Source: Prochlorococcus marinus XMU1406
Lineage (GTDB): Bacteria; Cyanobacteriota; Cyanobacteriia; PCC-6307; Cyanobiaceae
Reading direction: 5' to 3'
Assembly: GCF_017696055.1 (NCBI RefSeq)
Contig: NZ_JAAORG010000001.1
Location: 558,001 to 622,000 of the forward strand
Length of the DNA: 64,000 bases
Under the pieces are notes generated by a model. That model was not told the origin of the DNA and searched no databases. It saw only the letters and a list, made by a program, of their open reading frames with translations. A program made the position numbers and the translations under genes. Positions 10,558 through 19,382 of the stretch are shown here, in pieces; positions within the stretch are counted from its first letter, which is position 1; each line of letters begins with the position of its first letter.

Positions 10558-11348
10558 AACTTAAAATAGGTATATTTGATAGCGGAATAGGTGGTTTTAC
10601 TATCCTTAATTCTTTACTAAAAACACGTAAAGATGTAGAAGTTTTTTATTTGGCGGATACAAAAAGAATACCTTTTGGGAACAAAAATTCTAAAGAGATA
10701 AGATTAATTGCAAAGGAGATTTGTACTTTTTTTGTTGATAAGAATTTGGATGCACTTTTAGTTGCTTGTAATACTACAAATGCGTGTGCATTTGATATTC
10801 TAGAAGATGATCTAAAGGTCCCTTGTTTTGACCTTATAAACTCAGTATCGGAAATAGTTGATAAACAAGTAATTGGTGTCCTAGCCACACAAACAACTGT
10901 TCGATCATCGTATTACAAGAAAGCTATAAATGCTAAAAAAGAGAATACGATAATATTTCAGCAAGAATGTCCAGAATTTGTATCAGAAATTGAAAAAGAA
11001 AAATTAAATCTTGATAAGTTAAATAGTCTTTCAGACTTATACTTAAGACCACTAATAAACAAAAATATTGAAGAATTAATACTTGGATGTAGTCACTATC
11101 CATTAATTTATGACTTTTTAAGAAAAAAATTAGATTCAAATATAAAAATTACTGATCCATCGGTAGCATTAATAAAAAAATTTAATGAATCTTTTGCTAT
11201 TCCAGAAACTGACCGCTATGAGAGTATTTCTTTCGAAAATGTAAAATTTTTTGTTACTTCAGAAAGAGATGAGTTTTCCAATAAAGTAAAATCTTGGCTT
11301 GGAATTAATAAAGAAATTAGGTTAGTTAACCTCCGAAGTAATGTTTGA
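10554..11348 (+). CDS. murI: Glutamate racemase
   Basis: Interconverts L- and D-glutamate, supplying D-Glu to peptidoglycan. The protein is 264 aa. Seen: FDSGIGGFTIL (residues 8-18), the first catalytic cysteine in ACNTTNACA (Cys72), and the second in LGCSHYPL (Cys179, followed by His181), the two-base machinery of the family. Start is GTG at 10554, overlapping the amidase stop (GTGA). With the upstream amidase this gives a small wall-building and wall-cutting operon. Confidence 0.95.
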   Translation: MKLKIGIFDSGIGGFTILNSLLKTRKDVEVFYLADTKRIPFGNKNSKEIRLIAKEICTFFVDKNLDALLVACNTTNACAFDILEDDLKVPCFDLINSVSEIVDKQVIGVLATQTTVRSSYYKKAINAKKENTIIFQQECPEFVSEIEKEKLNLDKLNSLSDLYLRPLINKNIEELILGCSHYPLIYDFLRKKLDSNIKITDPSVALIKKFNESFAIPETDRYESISFENVKFFVTSERDEFSNKVKSWLGINKEIRLVNLRSNV

Positions 11349-11375
11349 TTCCTTAAGATATAGAAGAGGTCAATC

Positions 11376-12347
11376 ATGAATACAGTTACAGAGCTACTAC
11401 AACCAGTTGAAAATGATCTTGATGATCTTATTTTAGAACTGAAAAATCTAATAGGAGCTGGTCACCCAATTCTTCAAGCCGCCGCAGAACACCTTTTTAG
11501 TGCTGGGGGGAAAAGATTGAGGCCTGGTATAGTTTTATTGATTTCAAAAGCTATATCTCCTGAATTTTGCTTGACAACCAAACATAAAAGGCTTGCTGAA
11601 ATAACTGAGATGATTCATACAGCTTCATTAGTCCACGATGATGTTGTTGATGAGGCGTCTACAAGAAGAGGAGTAGATACAGTTCATAGTAGATTTAATA
11701 CCAGAGTAGCTGTTCTGGCGGGTGACTTTTTATTCGCTCAAGCAAGTTGGCACCTAGCAAATCTTGACAATGTAAATGTAGTTAAATTACTTAGTAGAGT
11801 AATAATGGATTTAGCAGAGGGTGAAATCAAACAAAATTTAAATAGATTTGATTCGGCTCAATCTTTTTCCAAATACATCAATAAAAGTTATTGTAAAACA
11901 GCATCATTAATAGCTAATAGTTGCAAAGCAGCTGGAGTTTTGAGTGGTATTAATGAGGAAAACTTAACCTCTTTGTACGATTTTGGCAAAAATATTGGTT
12001 TAGCATTCCAAGTTGTAGATGACATTCTTGACTTTACTGGAAATGATAAACAGTTAGGAAAACCTGCTGTAAGTGATCTTGCTAGTGGTTATCTTACAGC
12101 CCCAGTTTTATATGCCTTAGAAGAAAATAAACAATTGTCAGTTCTTATCAACAGAGAACTTGCTGAAAAAGATGATTTAGATGATGCTCTTAATATCATC
12201 ATGAACTCTAAAGCTATTGAAAGTTCCAGGAAACTAGCTCAGGATTTTGCAATGCTTTCTAAAGAAGCTATAGTCTGGCTCCCTGATTCAGAATATAAGA
12301 GAGCTTTAATGGCTCTTCCAGAATTTGTTTTAAGCCGTATTTATTAG
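11376..12347 (+). CDS. sds: Long-chain all-trans polyprenyl diphosphate synthase (solanesyl type)
   Basis: Extends farnesyl or geranylgeranyl diphosphate with isopentenyl diphosphate to make the long side chain of plastoquinone. At 323 aa it fits the family. Seen: GKRLRP at residues 45-50, the first Asp-rich motif HDDVVDEASTRRG (Asp88, Asp89, Asp92) and the second, VDDILDFTG, near 216-224. In the first motif the residues before DDxxD are small (ASLVH), consistent with a long product. The symbol sds/preA is by analogy to other cyanobacteria. It starts 27 bp after murI, so it may share its transcript. Confidence 0.88.
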   Translation: MNTVTELLQPVENDLDDLILELKNLIGAGHPILQAAAEHLFSAGGKRLRPGIVLLISKAISPEFCLTTKHKRLAEITEMIHTASLVHDDVVDEASTRRGVDTVHSRFNTRVAVLAGDFLFAQASWHLANLDNVNVVKLLSRVIMDLAEGEIKQNLNRFDSAQSFSKYINKSYCKTASLIANSCKAAGVLSGINEENLTSLYDFGKNIGLAFQVVDDILDFTGNDKQLGKPAVSDLASGYLTAPVLYALEENKQLSVLINRELAEKDDLDDALNIIMNSKAIESSRKLAQDFAMLSKEAIVWLPDSEYKRALMALPEFVLSRIY

Positions 12348-12441
12348 ATTTATTAGAAATAAATCTTTGAGCTAAATTAATATTAAAATTTTTGAAAACC
12401 TTAATTTTTTCGTCTAAATTTATTAAGCATAGATTTATTTA

Positions 12442-14424
12442 ATGTCATTAGATAAAAAAAATTCAATCAATAACATACTTGAAGAAAAGAGAATTTTCCC
12501 TCCATCAAAAAAATTTGCAGAAAACTCAAATATTAGCTCTCAAGAAGAATTACTAAGTCTAAAAAAACAAGCATCAGATAATCCTAATCAATTTTGGGAA
12601 TCTTTTGCAAAATCTGAATTAGATTGGTTTGAGCCATTTCAAACTGTATTAGATAATGAAAATGCGCCCTTTTTTAAATGGTTCAAAGAAGGGAAACTTA
12701 ATATTACATATAACTGCTTAGATAGACATATTAAGAGAGGACTTGGAGGAAAGACTGCACTTATATGGGAAGGCGAACCTGGAGATAGCAAAAAATATAC
12801 TTACGAAGAACTTCTAAAAGAGGTATGTAAAGCAGCTAATGCATTAAAAGCAATTGGTGTAAAAAAAGGAGATTTGGTTTGTATTTATATGCCGATGATT
12901 CCTGAAGCGATGTTTGCTATGTTGGCTTGTGCAAGAATTGGCGCGCCTCATTCAGTTGTCTTCGGAGGATTTTCTTCAGAAGCTTTAAAAGATCGGTTAA
13001 TTGATGGAAACGCCAGGTTTGTTGTTACTGCTGATGGTGGCTTTAGAAAAGATAAGGTGATTGAACTTAAGAAAGCAGTTGATGCGGCCATTGAAAGTGG
13101 GGCAGATAAAGTTGTTGAAAAAGTAGTTGTTGTTCAACGATCACAAGAAAATATTTCGATGGTTGATGGTAGAGATTTTTGGTGGCACGAATTATTAAAA
13201 GATCAAAAAGATCATTGTGAACCAGAAATAATGAATAGCGAAGATAGACTTTTTATTCTTTATACTTCAGGCTCTACTGGAAAGCCCAAAGGTGTAGTTC
13301 ACACTACAGGTGGTTACAATCTTTGGTCCCATTTGACATTTAAATGGATTTTTGACTTAAAAGATGACGATATTTACTGGTGTACTGCTGATGTTGGCTG
13401 GATTACAGGTCATAGTTACATAGTATATGGGCCTTTATCTAATGGTGCTACAACCTTAATGTATGAGGGAGTACCAAGACCCTCAAATTTAGGAGCTTTT
13501 TGGGAAATTGTTCAAAAATATAAGGTTTCTATTTTTTATACTGCACCAACTGCAATAAGAGCATTTATGAAGTCTGGGCGTGAAATACCTGATAAATATA
13601 ATTTGGAGAGTCTTAGACTTTTGGGCACAGTTGGCGAACCAATTAATCCTGAAGCATGGATGTGGTACAAGGATGTTATTGGTAAAGATAAATGCCCTAT
13701 TGTTGATACTTGGTGGCAAACTGAGACTGGTGGTGTGATGATAAGTCCCTTGCCTGGAGCCGTTGCTACAAAGCCAGGTTCAGCTACTTTCCCTCTGCCA
13801 GGAATCGAAGTTGAAATTGTTGATAAGAATGGAGATAAGGTTAAGGAGAACGATGGTGGCTATTTAATTATTAAGAAACCTTGGCCAGGAATGATGAGAA
13901 CAATTCACGGAAACTCAGAAAGATATTTGGAGAGTTATTGGGAATATATCTCCTTTAAAGGAGAAAAAAATGTTTATTTTGCTGGAGATGGAGCACGCAT
14001 TGATGAAGATGGATATATATGGATTATGGGAAGAGTTGATGATGTCATAAGTGTTTCAGGACATCGGTTAGGAACAATGGAAATAGAATCTGCTTTGGTA
14101 AGTCATAAATCAGTTGCAGAGTCTGCAGTTGTTGGCAAAAAAGATGATTTAAAAGGTGAAGTTATAGTTGCTTTTGTATCTCTAGAGAAAGACGTGAACG
14201 GTTCTTCAGAATTAGTAGAGGATCTAAAGAAACATGTTGTTAATGAAATTGGAATCATAGCAAAGCCTGAAAAGATTATAATTTCTGACTCTCTTCCAAA
14301 AACACGTAGTGGAAAAATTATGAGGCGAATTTTAAGATCTTTGGCTGCTGGAGAAAAAGTTAACGGTGATATAAGCACCCTTGAAGATAGTTCTGTTTTG
14401 GAAAAGCTGAAAGAATTATCCTAA
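12442..14424 (+). CDS. acs: Acetyl-CoA synthetase (AMP-forming)
   Basis: Activates acetate with ATP and CoA through acetyl-AMP. The protein is 660 aa, full family length. Seen: the P-loop-like A3 motif [11 protein letters not shown] at 274-284, TWWQTETGG near 428, [20 protein letters not shown] in the hinge region, and the C-terminal [10 protein letters not shown] with the catalytic lysine near 625, which in this family can be switched off by acetylation. The 94-bp upstream gap is the likely promoter site. Its 3' end overlaps the convergent DUF1350 gene by 4 bp. Confidence 0.94.
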   Translation: MSLDKKNSINNILEEKRIFPPSKKFAENSNISSQEELLSLKKQASDNPNQFWESFAKSELDWFEPFQTVLDNENAPFFKWFKEGKLNITYNCLDRHIKRGLGGKTALIWEGEPGDSKKYTYEELLKEVCKAANALKAIGVKKGDLVCIYMPMIPEAMFAMLACARIGAPHSVVFGGFSSEALKDRLIDGNARFVVTADGGFRKDKVIELKKAVDAAIESGADKVVEKVVVVQRSQENISMVDGRDFWWHELLKDQKDHCEPEIMNSEDRLFILYTSGSTGKPKGVVHTTGGYNLWSHLTFKWIFDLKDDDIYWCTADVGWITGHSYIVYGPLSNGATTLMYEGVPRPSNLGAFWEIVQKYKVSIFYTAPTAIRAFMKSGREIPDKYNLESLRLLGTVGEPINPEAWMWYKDVIGKDKCPIVDTWWQTETGGVMISPLPGAVATKPGSATFPLPGIEVEIVDKNGDKVKENDGGYLIIKKPWPGMMRTIHGNSERYLESYWEYISFKGEKNVYFAGDGARIDEDGYIWIMGRVDDVISVSGHRLGTMEIESALVSHKSVAESAVVGKKDDLKGEVIVAFVSLEKDVNGSSELVEDLKKHVVNEIGIIAKPEKIIISDSLPKTRSGKIMRRILRSLAAGEKVNGDISTLEDSSVLEKLKELS

Positions 14425-15143
14425 TCAGATTCATCAATTAAATTGGAAATTTTTTTTATAGTATTTCTTTTGAATTCATCATCGGCCCAGTCTCCCAAAA
14501 AATTTTCTCTTAGTCCTGCACTTGCAATTATAGTGTGTGTGCCTTTTAAAATTACCCCCTTAGAATTATCTTCTTTTCTTGCTTTCAGACAAGACAATAA
14601 TTTATCTGTTTGATCTAATTCGTCTGAGTTGAATTTTATTAGGAAGTTATTTTTTTGATGATATGTTTTTTTAATTAATCGCAAAGTTCTTTCAGGGCTT
14701 GGACTGAATTCACTGTTGAATTCTAATTTTTGAGAAATTTGTTTCAATAATGGAATAGATTGGTTAGCACTGAAGTTATTAAAACTTATTGATATGAATT
14801 TTTCGCAATTTCTTCCACCATCAGGAGAAATTAGATGAATTTTGCAGCCTAGGCTATGACCAATTCTTATTGAAGGGATTGTTGCTCCTATTCTCTTTGA
14901 TAAAGATATTCGGCAATTCTTGAAATCCCTCCATGATTTAATAGCAAGTTGTTGGTGATCGAATTGTGGAGTGTATTTATAAGCATGTACTGCATAGTTT
15001 TTATTAATTAAACTCTCTATGAATCTTCTATAAGTTAAATCTGGTTTAGAAGCTAGATAACTTCCACCAATAAATTCAACAATTTTTTTAGGATTTGAAG
15101 GCCAATAACAAAAATTATTAAATTGATATTTTGTAAAAGTCAT
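14421..15143 (-). CDS. DUF1350 family protein, alpha/beta-hydrolase-like
   Basis: A protein of unknown role found in cyanobacteria and plastids. Seen in its 240 aa: [20 protein letters not shown] near residue 24, [11 protein letters not shown] near 57, and [12 protein letters not shown] near 94, a nucleophile elbow of alpha/beta hydrolases with Ser96. The GGxxx-P-xxTYR and FDHxxxA blocks match what I recall of DUF1350. No signal peptide or membrane segment is visible. Convergent with acs and divergent from the exonuclease gene across a 116-bp AT-rich spacer. The enzymatic activity is inferred from fold only. Confidence 0.7.
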   Translation of the reverse strand: MTFTKYQFNNFCYWPSNPKKIVEFIGGSYLASKPDLTYRRFIESLINKNYAVHAYKYTPQFDHQQLAIKSWRDFKNCRISLSKRIGATIPSIRIGHSLGCKIHLISPDGGRNCEKFISISFNNFSANQSIPLLKQISQKLEFNSEFSPSPERTLRLIKKTYHQKNNFLIKFNSDELDQTDKLLSCLKARKEDNSKGVILKGTHTIIASAGLRENFLGDWADDEFKRNTIKKISNLIDESD

Positions 15144-15259
15144 CTTTCATAAACTAAAAATGTTTCAAAAATTATTTTTAACCATATTTCTTAATTTATA
15201 TTAATTTAAGAGAAATTTTTATTAAATGCGTCAAGATAAATGAAAGTGTTTTCAGTTAA

Positions 15260-16039
15260 TTGGAACTATCTAACAAAAAAGAATTAAATCAATTGGATAT
15301 TCTTCAGGATCAAGTTATCAGTTATCCCTCTGTAGAGAGTGTTGCTAATCAAAATAAAAAAATTGAAAAAATTTTAATTCTTGATACTGAAACAACAGGT
15401 TTAGACGAAAATAAAGATGAAGTGATAGAGATAGGTTGTATTTTGTTTGATGTATCTTTTAAGTGCGTACTTTCACAAGTTTCATTTTTATTCCCAGTTA
15501 ATAATAATGAAGCCGAACATGTTAATGGTATATCTGCTGAAGTAACTAATATCTCTCAACCATGGGAAGATGGATTGAATTTCTTTCTGAAACTTGTTGA
15601 TTGTTCGGATTTCATTGTCGCGCATAATGTAGAGTTTGATAAGAAATGGTTTGGGAAAGGACGATTACCTAAACTTAATAAAAAATGGATATGCAGTTTG
15701 GAGGATATTAATTGGTCTTTTCAAAAATCACTAAAAAATAGACCCTCAGTAACTGATCTAGCTTTATCTTTTTCAATACCAGTTTGGAATTTACATAGAG
15801 CTTTATCTGATTGCTTTTACATATCTGAGGTTTTCAAAAAATGCAATAATCTAGAGGAACTTTTAATTAAAGCTACCGAACCGAGGTTTTTATACAAGGC
15901 GCTTATTAGTTACGAAGATAGATCTTTAGCTAAAAATGCTGGGTTCAGATGGAATAGTCCTGTGCAAGGAGCTTGGTCAAGAAAATTAACTACTGATGAG
16001 GCAAAAAATCTTGATTTTAGAGTAGAGATTTTGAATTGA
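15260..16039 (+). CDS. DnaQ-like 3'-5' exonuclease (DEDDh) with extra C-terminal region
   Basis: An exonuclease of the DNA polymerase III epsilon type. Seen: Exo I ILDTETTGLDE (near residue 41), Exo II FIVAHNVEFDKKWF (near 116) and Exo III NLHRALSDCFYISE (near 176, the DEDDh His and Asp). After about 200 residues there is a C-terminal piece (YKALISYEDRSLAKNAGFRWNSP...GAWSRKLT) that looks like the segment that follows the exonuclease in other cyanobacterial proteins of this type. Start is TTG at 15260; the codon directly before it is an in-frame TAA, so no longer start is possible. Whether it proofreads for PolIII or acts in repair is unknown. Confidence 0.8.
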   Translation: MELSNKKELNQLDILQDQVISYPSVESVANQNKKIEKILILDTETTGLDENKDEVIEIGCILFDVSFKCVLSQVSFLFPVNNNEAEHVNGISAEVTNISQPWEDGLNFFLKLVDCSDFIVAHNVEFDKKWFGKGRLPKLNKKWICSLEDINWSFQKSLKNRPSVTDLALSFSIPVWNLHRALSDCFYISEVFKKCNNLEELLIKATEPRFLYKALISYEDRSLAKNAGFRWNSPVQGAWSRKLTTDEAKNLDFRVEILN

Positions 16040-16069
16040 TATTCAATAAATTTTTGACTAAGAAAATAT

Positions 16070-16492
16070 CTAGTGCATCTTACAGGGCATCCATTTTTTA
16101 CCCATTTTATGTGCTCCAATACATCCGTATTTTGAGGCAGCCTTTTCTGCTTCTTGTTTAGTGTTAAATAGATCTGACATCATATTTTCTTTGCTTGAAT
16201 TTGAAATTTGTTTGGAATGATTATGATGATTGTTTTGAGAATTAGGTGAATACTCCCATATTCCCATAGTAGTTACCCCAGCTGAGATAATTCCCATCCC
16301 AACTAATGATAAATTGACTATTCCCATTGCTACTGCACCAAAAGAGAATACACCCATTGGAACTACTCCAATACTTATTACTCCCATTGGCACTATTCCT
16401 ACCGAAACTATACCAAGGGGTGCTATTCCAAAAGCAATTTTTTTTGGTTTTGTACCGCAATGCAGATTCTCTTTATTTTTATTAATTTCCAA
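16070..16492 (-). CDS. Six-fold decapeptide-repeat protein with C-terminal DUF3721-like metal-binding tail
   Basis: No function is known to me. The 140-aa protein has three parts: a polar N-terminus (1-20, with HCGTKPKK), six consecutive ten-residue repeats at 21-80 (FGIAPLGIVS, VGIVPMGVIS, IGVVPMGVFS, FGAVAMGIVN, LSLVGMGIIS, AGVTTMGIWE), and after an Asn/His-rich linker a C-terminus with GCIGAHKMGKKWMPCKMH. That tail, with spaced Cys, His and Met, resembles the DUF3721 motif and could bind a metal such as copper. The Gly-hydrophobic repeats could form a beta-solenoid or a membrane-buried sheet. The stop is only 30 bp from the convergent exonuclease stop. Start ATG at 16492. Confidence 0.75.
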   Translation of the reverse strand: MEINKNKENLHCGTKPKKIAFGIAPLGIVSVGIVPMGVISIGVVPMGVFSFGAVAMGIVNLSLVGMGIISAGVTTMGIWEYSPNSQNNHHNHSKQISNSSKENMMSDLFNTKQEAEKAASKYGCIGAHKMGKKWMPCKMH

Positions 16493-16590
16493 TACTTTTT
16501 CTAAATGTTAAATTAAAATTGTCTCACAAAACAATCAATTAAAGATTAATTCCTACTTGATTTAAAAATTTTGAATTATTTTCTAGAACT

Positions 16591-17871
16591 TTGAATAACT
16601 TAAAAAATCTTAGAGGAACAGTCGACCTATTGCCTGATAACTTAATAAAGTGGCAAAACGTTGAGAAAATTTTATTAGAACAGCTTGCAAGAGCATCCAT
16701 CAAAGAAATAAGAACACCAATATTGGAAATGACAGAATTATTTATTAGAGGAATTGGTGAAGGAACAGATGTTGTCAGTAAGGAAATGTATACTTTTCTT
16801 GATAGGGGGGAGAGATCCTGCACTCTTAGGCCTGAAGGAACAGCTTCCGTTGCGCGAGCGTTAATACAAAATGGGATGTCGTCTAATCCACTTCATAAAC
16901 TTTGGTACATGGGCCCTATGTTTCGATATGAAAGACCTCAAGCAGGCAGGCAAAGACAGTTTCATCAGTTAGGTGTTGAGTTTATAGGATACGATTCAGT
17001 TAGAAGCGATGTTGAAATTATTGCTTTAGCTTGGGATGTCTTAAGTAAATTAGGAATAAAAGAACTTAATCTTGAAATAAATACATTAGGCGATGTAAGT
17101 GATAGATTAAATTTTCAGAAATACTTTTTAAAATGGCTTGAAATAAATAAAAATTCTCTAGATTTAGATTCTCAGAATAGGATTACTAAAAATCCTTTAA
17201 GGATTTTCGACTCTAAAGATATTCAAACAAAAAAAACCCTTGAAAATGCTCCAAGATTATTTGATTTTTTGTCTGAAAAAAGTCACAAAAGATATTCAGA
17301 CTTTAAAAAACAATTAGAGGTTTTAAAAATACCTTTCGTGGAAAATTTTAATCTAGTAAGAGGTTTAGATTATTACACCCATACAGCTTTTGAAATTACT
17401 AGTGGCGCTTTAGGCTCCCAAGCTACAGTTTGCGGAGGAGGAAGATACGACAATTTAATAAAACAAATGGGAGGGCCAAATACCCCGGCAATTGGATTCG
17501 CTATTGGTTTAGAAAGATTAATCTTACTAGCGGGAAAAGAGCTCGAAGTACCAAGAAATACTGATATTTATATTATTAATCAGGGCGTCATTGCTGAACC
17601 ATTAGCTATGGATCTATCAAGAAAATTAAGAAATTTTGATTTGTTAGTTGAGTTGGATTTAAGTGGATCTTCATTCTCTAAACAATTTAAAAAGGCGAAT
17701 AAACTAAAATCTAAAAGTATTATTGTTATTGGTGATGATGAGGCGACTAAAAGAGAATTTATTATAAGACTCTTTGATCAATCAGGTAATGGGAATAAAG
17801 AAGAGGTTATTTCTTTAGAGAATGATTTTGAATTAGAAAAGTGGATAAATAATAACTTACTTGAAAAGTGA
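16591..17871 (+). CDS. hisS: Histidyl-tRNA synthetase
   Basis: Class II synthetase that charges tRNA-His. At 426 aa it has normal length. Seen: class II motif 2 region FRYERPQAGRQRQFHQLGVEFIG near 110-132, the histidine-specific RGLDYYTHTAFEI near 253-265, GGGRYDNL, and motif 3 AIGFAIGLERL near 301-311, with an anticodon-binding domain at the C-terminus. Start is TTG at 16591 (NNLKNLRGTVDLLP, the usual N-terminus). The stop TGA shares a base with the ATG of the next small gene (TGATG), so these are coupled. Confidence 0.95.
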   Translation: MNNLKNLRGTVDLLPDNLIKWQNVEKILLEQLARASIKEIRTPILEMTELFIRGIGEGTDVVSKEMYTFLDRGERSCTLRPEGTASVARALIQNGMSSNPLHKLWYMGPMFRYERPQAGRQRQFHQLGVEFIGYDSVRSDVEIIALAWDVLSKLGIKELNLEINTLGDVSDRLNFQKYFLKWLEINKNSLDLDSQNRITKNPLRIFDSKDIQTKKTLENAPRLFDFLSEKSHKRYSDFKKQLEVLKIPFVENFNLVRGLDYYTHTAFEITSGALGSQATVCGGGRYDNLIKQMGGPNTPAIGFAIGLERLILLAGKELEVPRNTDIYIINQGVIAEPLAMDLSRKLRNFDLLVELDLSGSSFSKQFKKANKLKSKSIIVIGDDEATKREFIIRLFDQSGNGNKEEVISLENDFELEKWINNNLLEK

Positions 17872-18161
17872 TGCTCTTAAAGTTAGTAATAATTTTTCTT
17901 TTTATATTTATTTTTTTTAATTTAAGGCATTTTCTTAAATTAAATAGAAAACAAAAAGTTTTGAAGGCTAAAAAATTAACAACTTTTAATAAGAAGAATC
18001 TTAATAATTGGATGAATTTAACTAAAAAAGAAAGATATAACTTATCAAAACAAGATTCTGTTAAATATTTGGATAGAAGAAAACTTTTATTAGATGAAAT
18101 TAGAAATGAATATAAAAAAATATCTAGAGAAAACTCTAAGGAGAACATTCAGAAAAAATAA
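17871..18161 (+). CDS. Small basic membrane-anchored protein, unknown function
   Basis: A 96-aa protein not recognised by family. Residues 1-18 (LLKLVIIFLFIFIFF) form one hydrophobic segment, probably a membrane anchor; the rest is very Lys/Asn-rich and predicted helical, and ends in charged residues, likely cytoplasmic and possibly coiled. The ATG at 17871 overlaps the hisS stop by one base; a GTG three bases earlier would add a single residue. Ends 2 bp before the next gene, so hisS and these two small genes probably form one operon. Low-complexity composition makes homology hard to judge. Confidence 0.65.
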   Translation: MLLKLVIIFLFIFIFFNLRHFLKLNRKQKVLKAKKLTTFNKKNLNNWMNLTKKERYNLSKQDSVKYLDRRKLLLDEIRNEYKKISRENSKENIQKK

Positions 18162-18163
18162 TT

Positions 18164-18463
18164 ATGGAAAATTTCTGGACCTCTAATAAATCCATAAATG
18201 GATTGAGACATTTTGTTTTAGTAAATGAGACTAAAGAAAAAGGAAATATTACTTTTTTAATGGTTTCTGCAGTTGATTCTGAAATTAATTTAGAAACTAC
18301 TTACGAAGAATTAATAAATAGTGGAAATTGGCATAAGGGTTGGATTAAGCTTCCAAAGCTTCAATCGATAACTGAAGAATATGTAGAATATAAATCCCTC
18401 AAAAAAGGAGAAATTATCGATGAGATATTTATTAATGAAGATTCTTTATTTAATATTTCTTAA
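18164..18463 (+). CDS. Conserved hypothetical protein, 99 aa
   Basis: Not assigned to a named family. The protein begins MENFWTSNKSINGLRHFVLVNE and is mostly beta-strand-like with an aromatic, acidic profile; there is no signal peptide or transmembrane segment. The block GNWHKGWIKLPKLQS in the middle looks conserved because of its Trp/His/Lys spacing, and similar short proteins follow hisS in other picocyanobacteria as far as I recall. ATG start 2 bp after the preceding gene, so it is the last gene of the hisS run. A cytoplasmic role of unknown kind is all that can be said. Confidence 0.65.
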   Translation: MENFWTSNKSINGLRHFVLVNETKEKGNITFLMVSAVDSEINLETTYEELINSGNWHKGWIKLPKLQSITEEYVEYKSLKKGEIIDEIFINEDSLFNIS

Positions 18464-18599
18464 TTTTAAATAAATCTTTCAAATCTCTTCTCTTTATAAA
18501 TACTAGGTTTTTTGTTACTTAATGATTATTTAAAAGTTTTACCCCTTTCAAAAAAATAAAATTAACGTTATCAAGGATTAATAATATTTACTTAATTCA

Positions 18600-18833
18600 A
18601 TGTTAGGGGATATATGGAGCTCATCTGAGTTGACCGCTGAACAACTAGGAATAACTGAAAATAAACTTTCTTTTTTACGTGAAAATGGAATACTCAAGCC
18701 TGGGATTCATTGGAAAAGCTCTCCACTCGGTCAGAAAAAACCTTGGAAACCAAAAGCTCTTTATAATATAAAAATGTGCAGAAAAATAATTAATAAATTT
18801 TATCTTGAAGAAAATTATAATTTTGCAGCTTAA
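18600..18833 (+). CDS. Small putative DNA-binding protein (helix-turn-helix-like)
   Basis: A 77-aa protein. Residues 9-32 (SELTAEQLGITENKLSFLRENG) read like the first two helices of an excisionase/MerR-type HTH, with LG-I-T at the turn, followed by ILKPGIHWK, a pattern also seen in small winged-helix proteins that choose between DNA sites. The remainder is basic (KKPWKPKALYN). I do not recognise a named family; a regulator role is inference. It stands alone in an AT-rich stretch, 136 bp after the hisS operon and near the pcb gene. ATG start at 18600. Confidence 0.55.
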   Translation: MLGDIWSSSELTAEQLGITENKLSFLRENGILKPGIHWKSSPLGQKKPWKPKALYNIKMCRKIINKFYLEENYNFAA

Positions 18834-18875
18834 AATAATATATTTTTTTATTGAATTGGAAAAATAAATAAAACT

Positions 18876-19052
18876 TTATTCGATTAGGTTCTCATCCTTA
18901 CACTCAATTAAAGTGTTTTGCAAAGTTGGATATAAGTTAATCATATTTATATATTGTTTTGATTTTCTGTAAGATTTTGCAGCCTTTTTGTAATGAACTT
19001 CAGATTTCATTTCTAGTGAAAATTTTCTAGAAGACTCTTGAGAAGTAGTCAT
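18876..19052 (-). CDS. Short basic hypothetical protein, 58 aa
   Basis: A complete minus-strand reading frame, ATG at 19052 and TAA ending at 18876, encoding MTTSQESSRKFSLEMK... and ending ...CKDENLIE. The sequence is basic and helical (KSEVHYKKAAKSYRKSKQY) with no membrane segment. It has a believable start, amino-acid composition like genuine Prochlorococcus small proteins, and occupies a gap that has no other gene. No family is recognised. It ends 42 bp from the convergent stop of the 77-aa gene and its 5' end faces pcb, so the pcb upstream region may carry a divergent promoter. Confidence 0.5.
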   Translation of the reverse strand: MTTSQESSRKFSLEMKSEVHYKKAAKSYRKSKQYINMINLYPTLQNTLIECKDENLIE

Positions 19053-19382
19053 AATAATAGATATCTTATCTCATATTTAATAATTGTTTGAAAATGAGGC
19101 AATAACTAGGATGGTTTAATGAAACAAAACATCGTTTAATGTCAGCAAAATGAAATTTATTAAAATTATTTGAATTGGAAAATAATGGTTTATTTTATGA
19201 AACTTATATATCTGAGAATAATTTTTCTTCATTAAATCTACCTTCTTTGCTCTTGGATTGCCTTATGAAGATTTTTTGTTTAGTAATTACTAGGATTACT
19301 AACCTTTACAATTTTGTTATTAATTCAACTGTTTGGTGAAATATAAAGTATTCTCAAAACGTTTAAGCTAATCAATTCCTAA
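19053..19382. other. Upstream region of pcb (330 bp, no gene)
   Basis: No open frame here looks real. It must hold the promoter of the strongly expressed antenna gene and probably that of the divergent 58-aa gene. A perfect 12-bp palindrome, TAGTAATTACTA, lies at 19281-19292 and a -10-like TACAAT at 19307-19312, which would give a leader of about 60-65 nt. There is no good Shine-Dalgarno sequence before the pcb ATG. Confidence 0.4.
19281..19312 (+). promoter_or_regulatory. Possible pcb promoter: palindrome plus -10 hexamer
   Basis: TAGTAATTACTA (19281-19292) is a perfect inverted repeat placed 14 bp before TACAAT (19307-19312). The palindrome occupies the place of a -35 box, as expected for an activator or repressor site. 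It does not fit the NtcA consensus GTA-N8-TAC, since the spacing to the next TAC is 11. Assignment is by position only. Confidence 0.3.

Noticed and set aside
16314-16511. Plus-strand frame of 65 codons with repeated TIP/ITPIG peptides
   Set aside because: It is the antisense shadow of the decapeptide-repeat gene at 16070-16492; its repeats only mirror those of the real gene.
19281-19300. NtcA site upstream of pcb
   Set aside because: GTA and TAC are 11 bp apart here instead of 8, so the consensus is not met.
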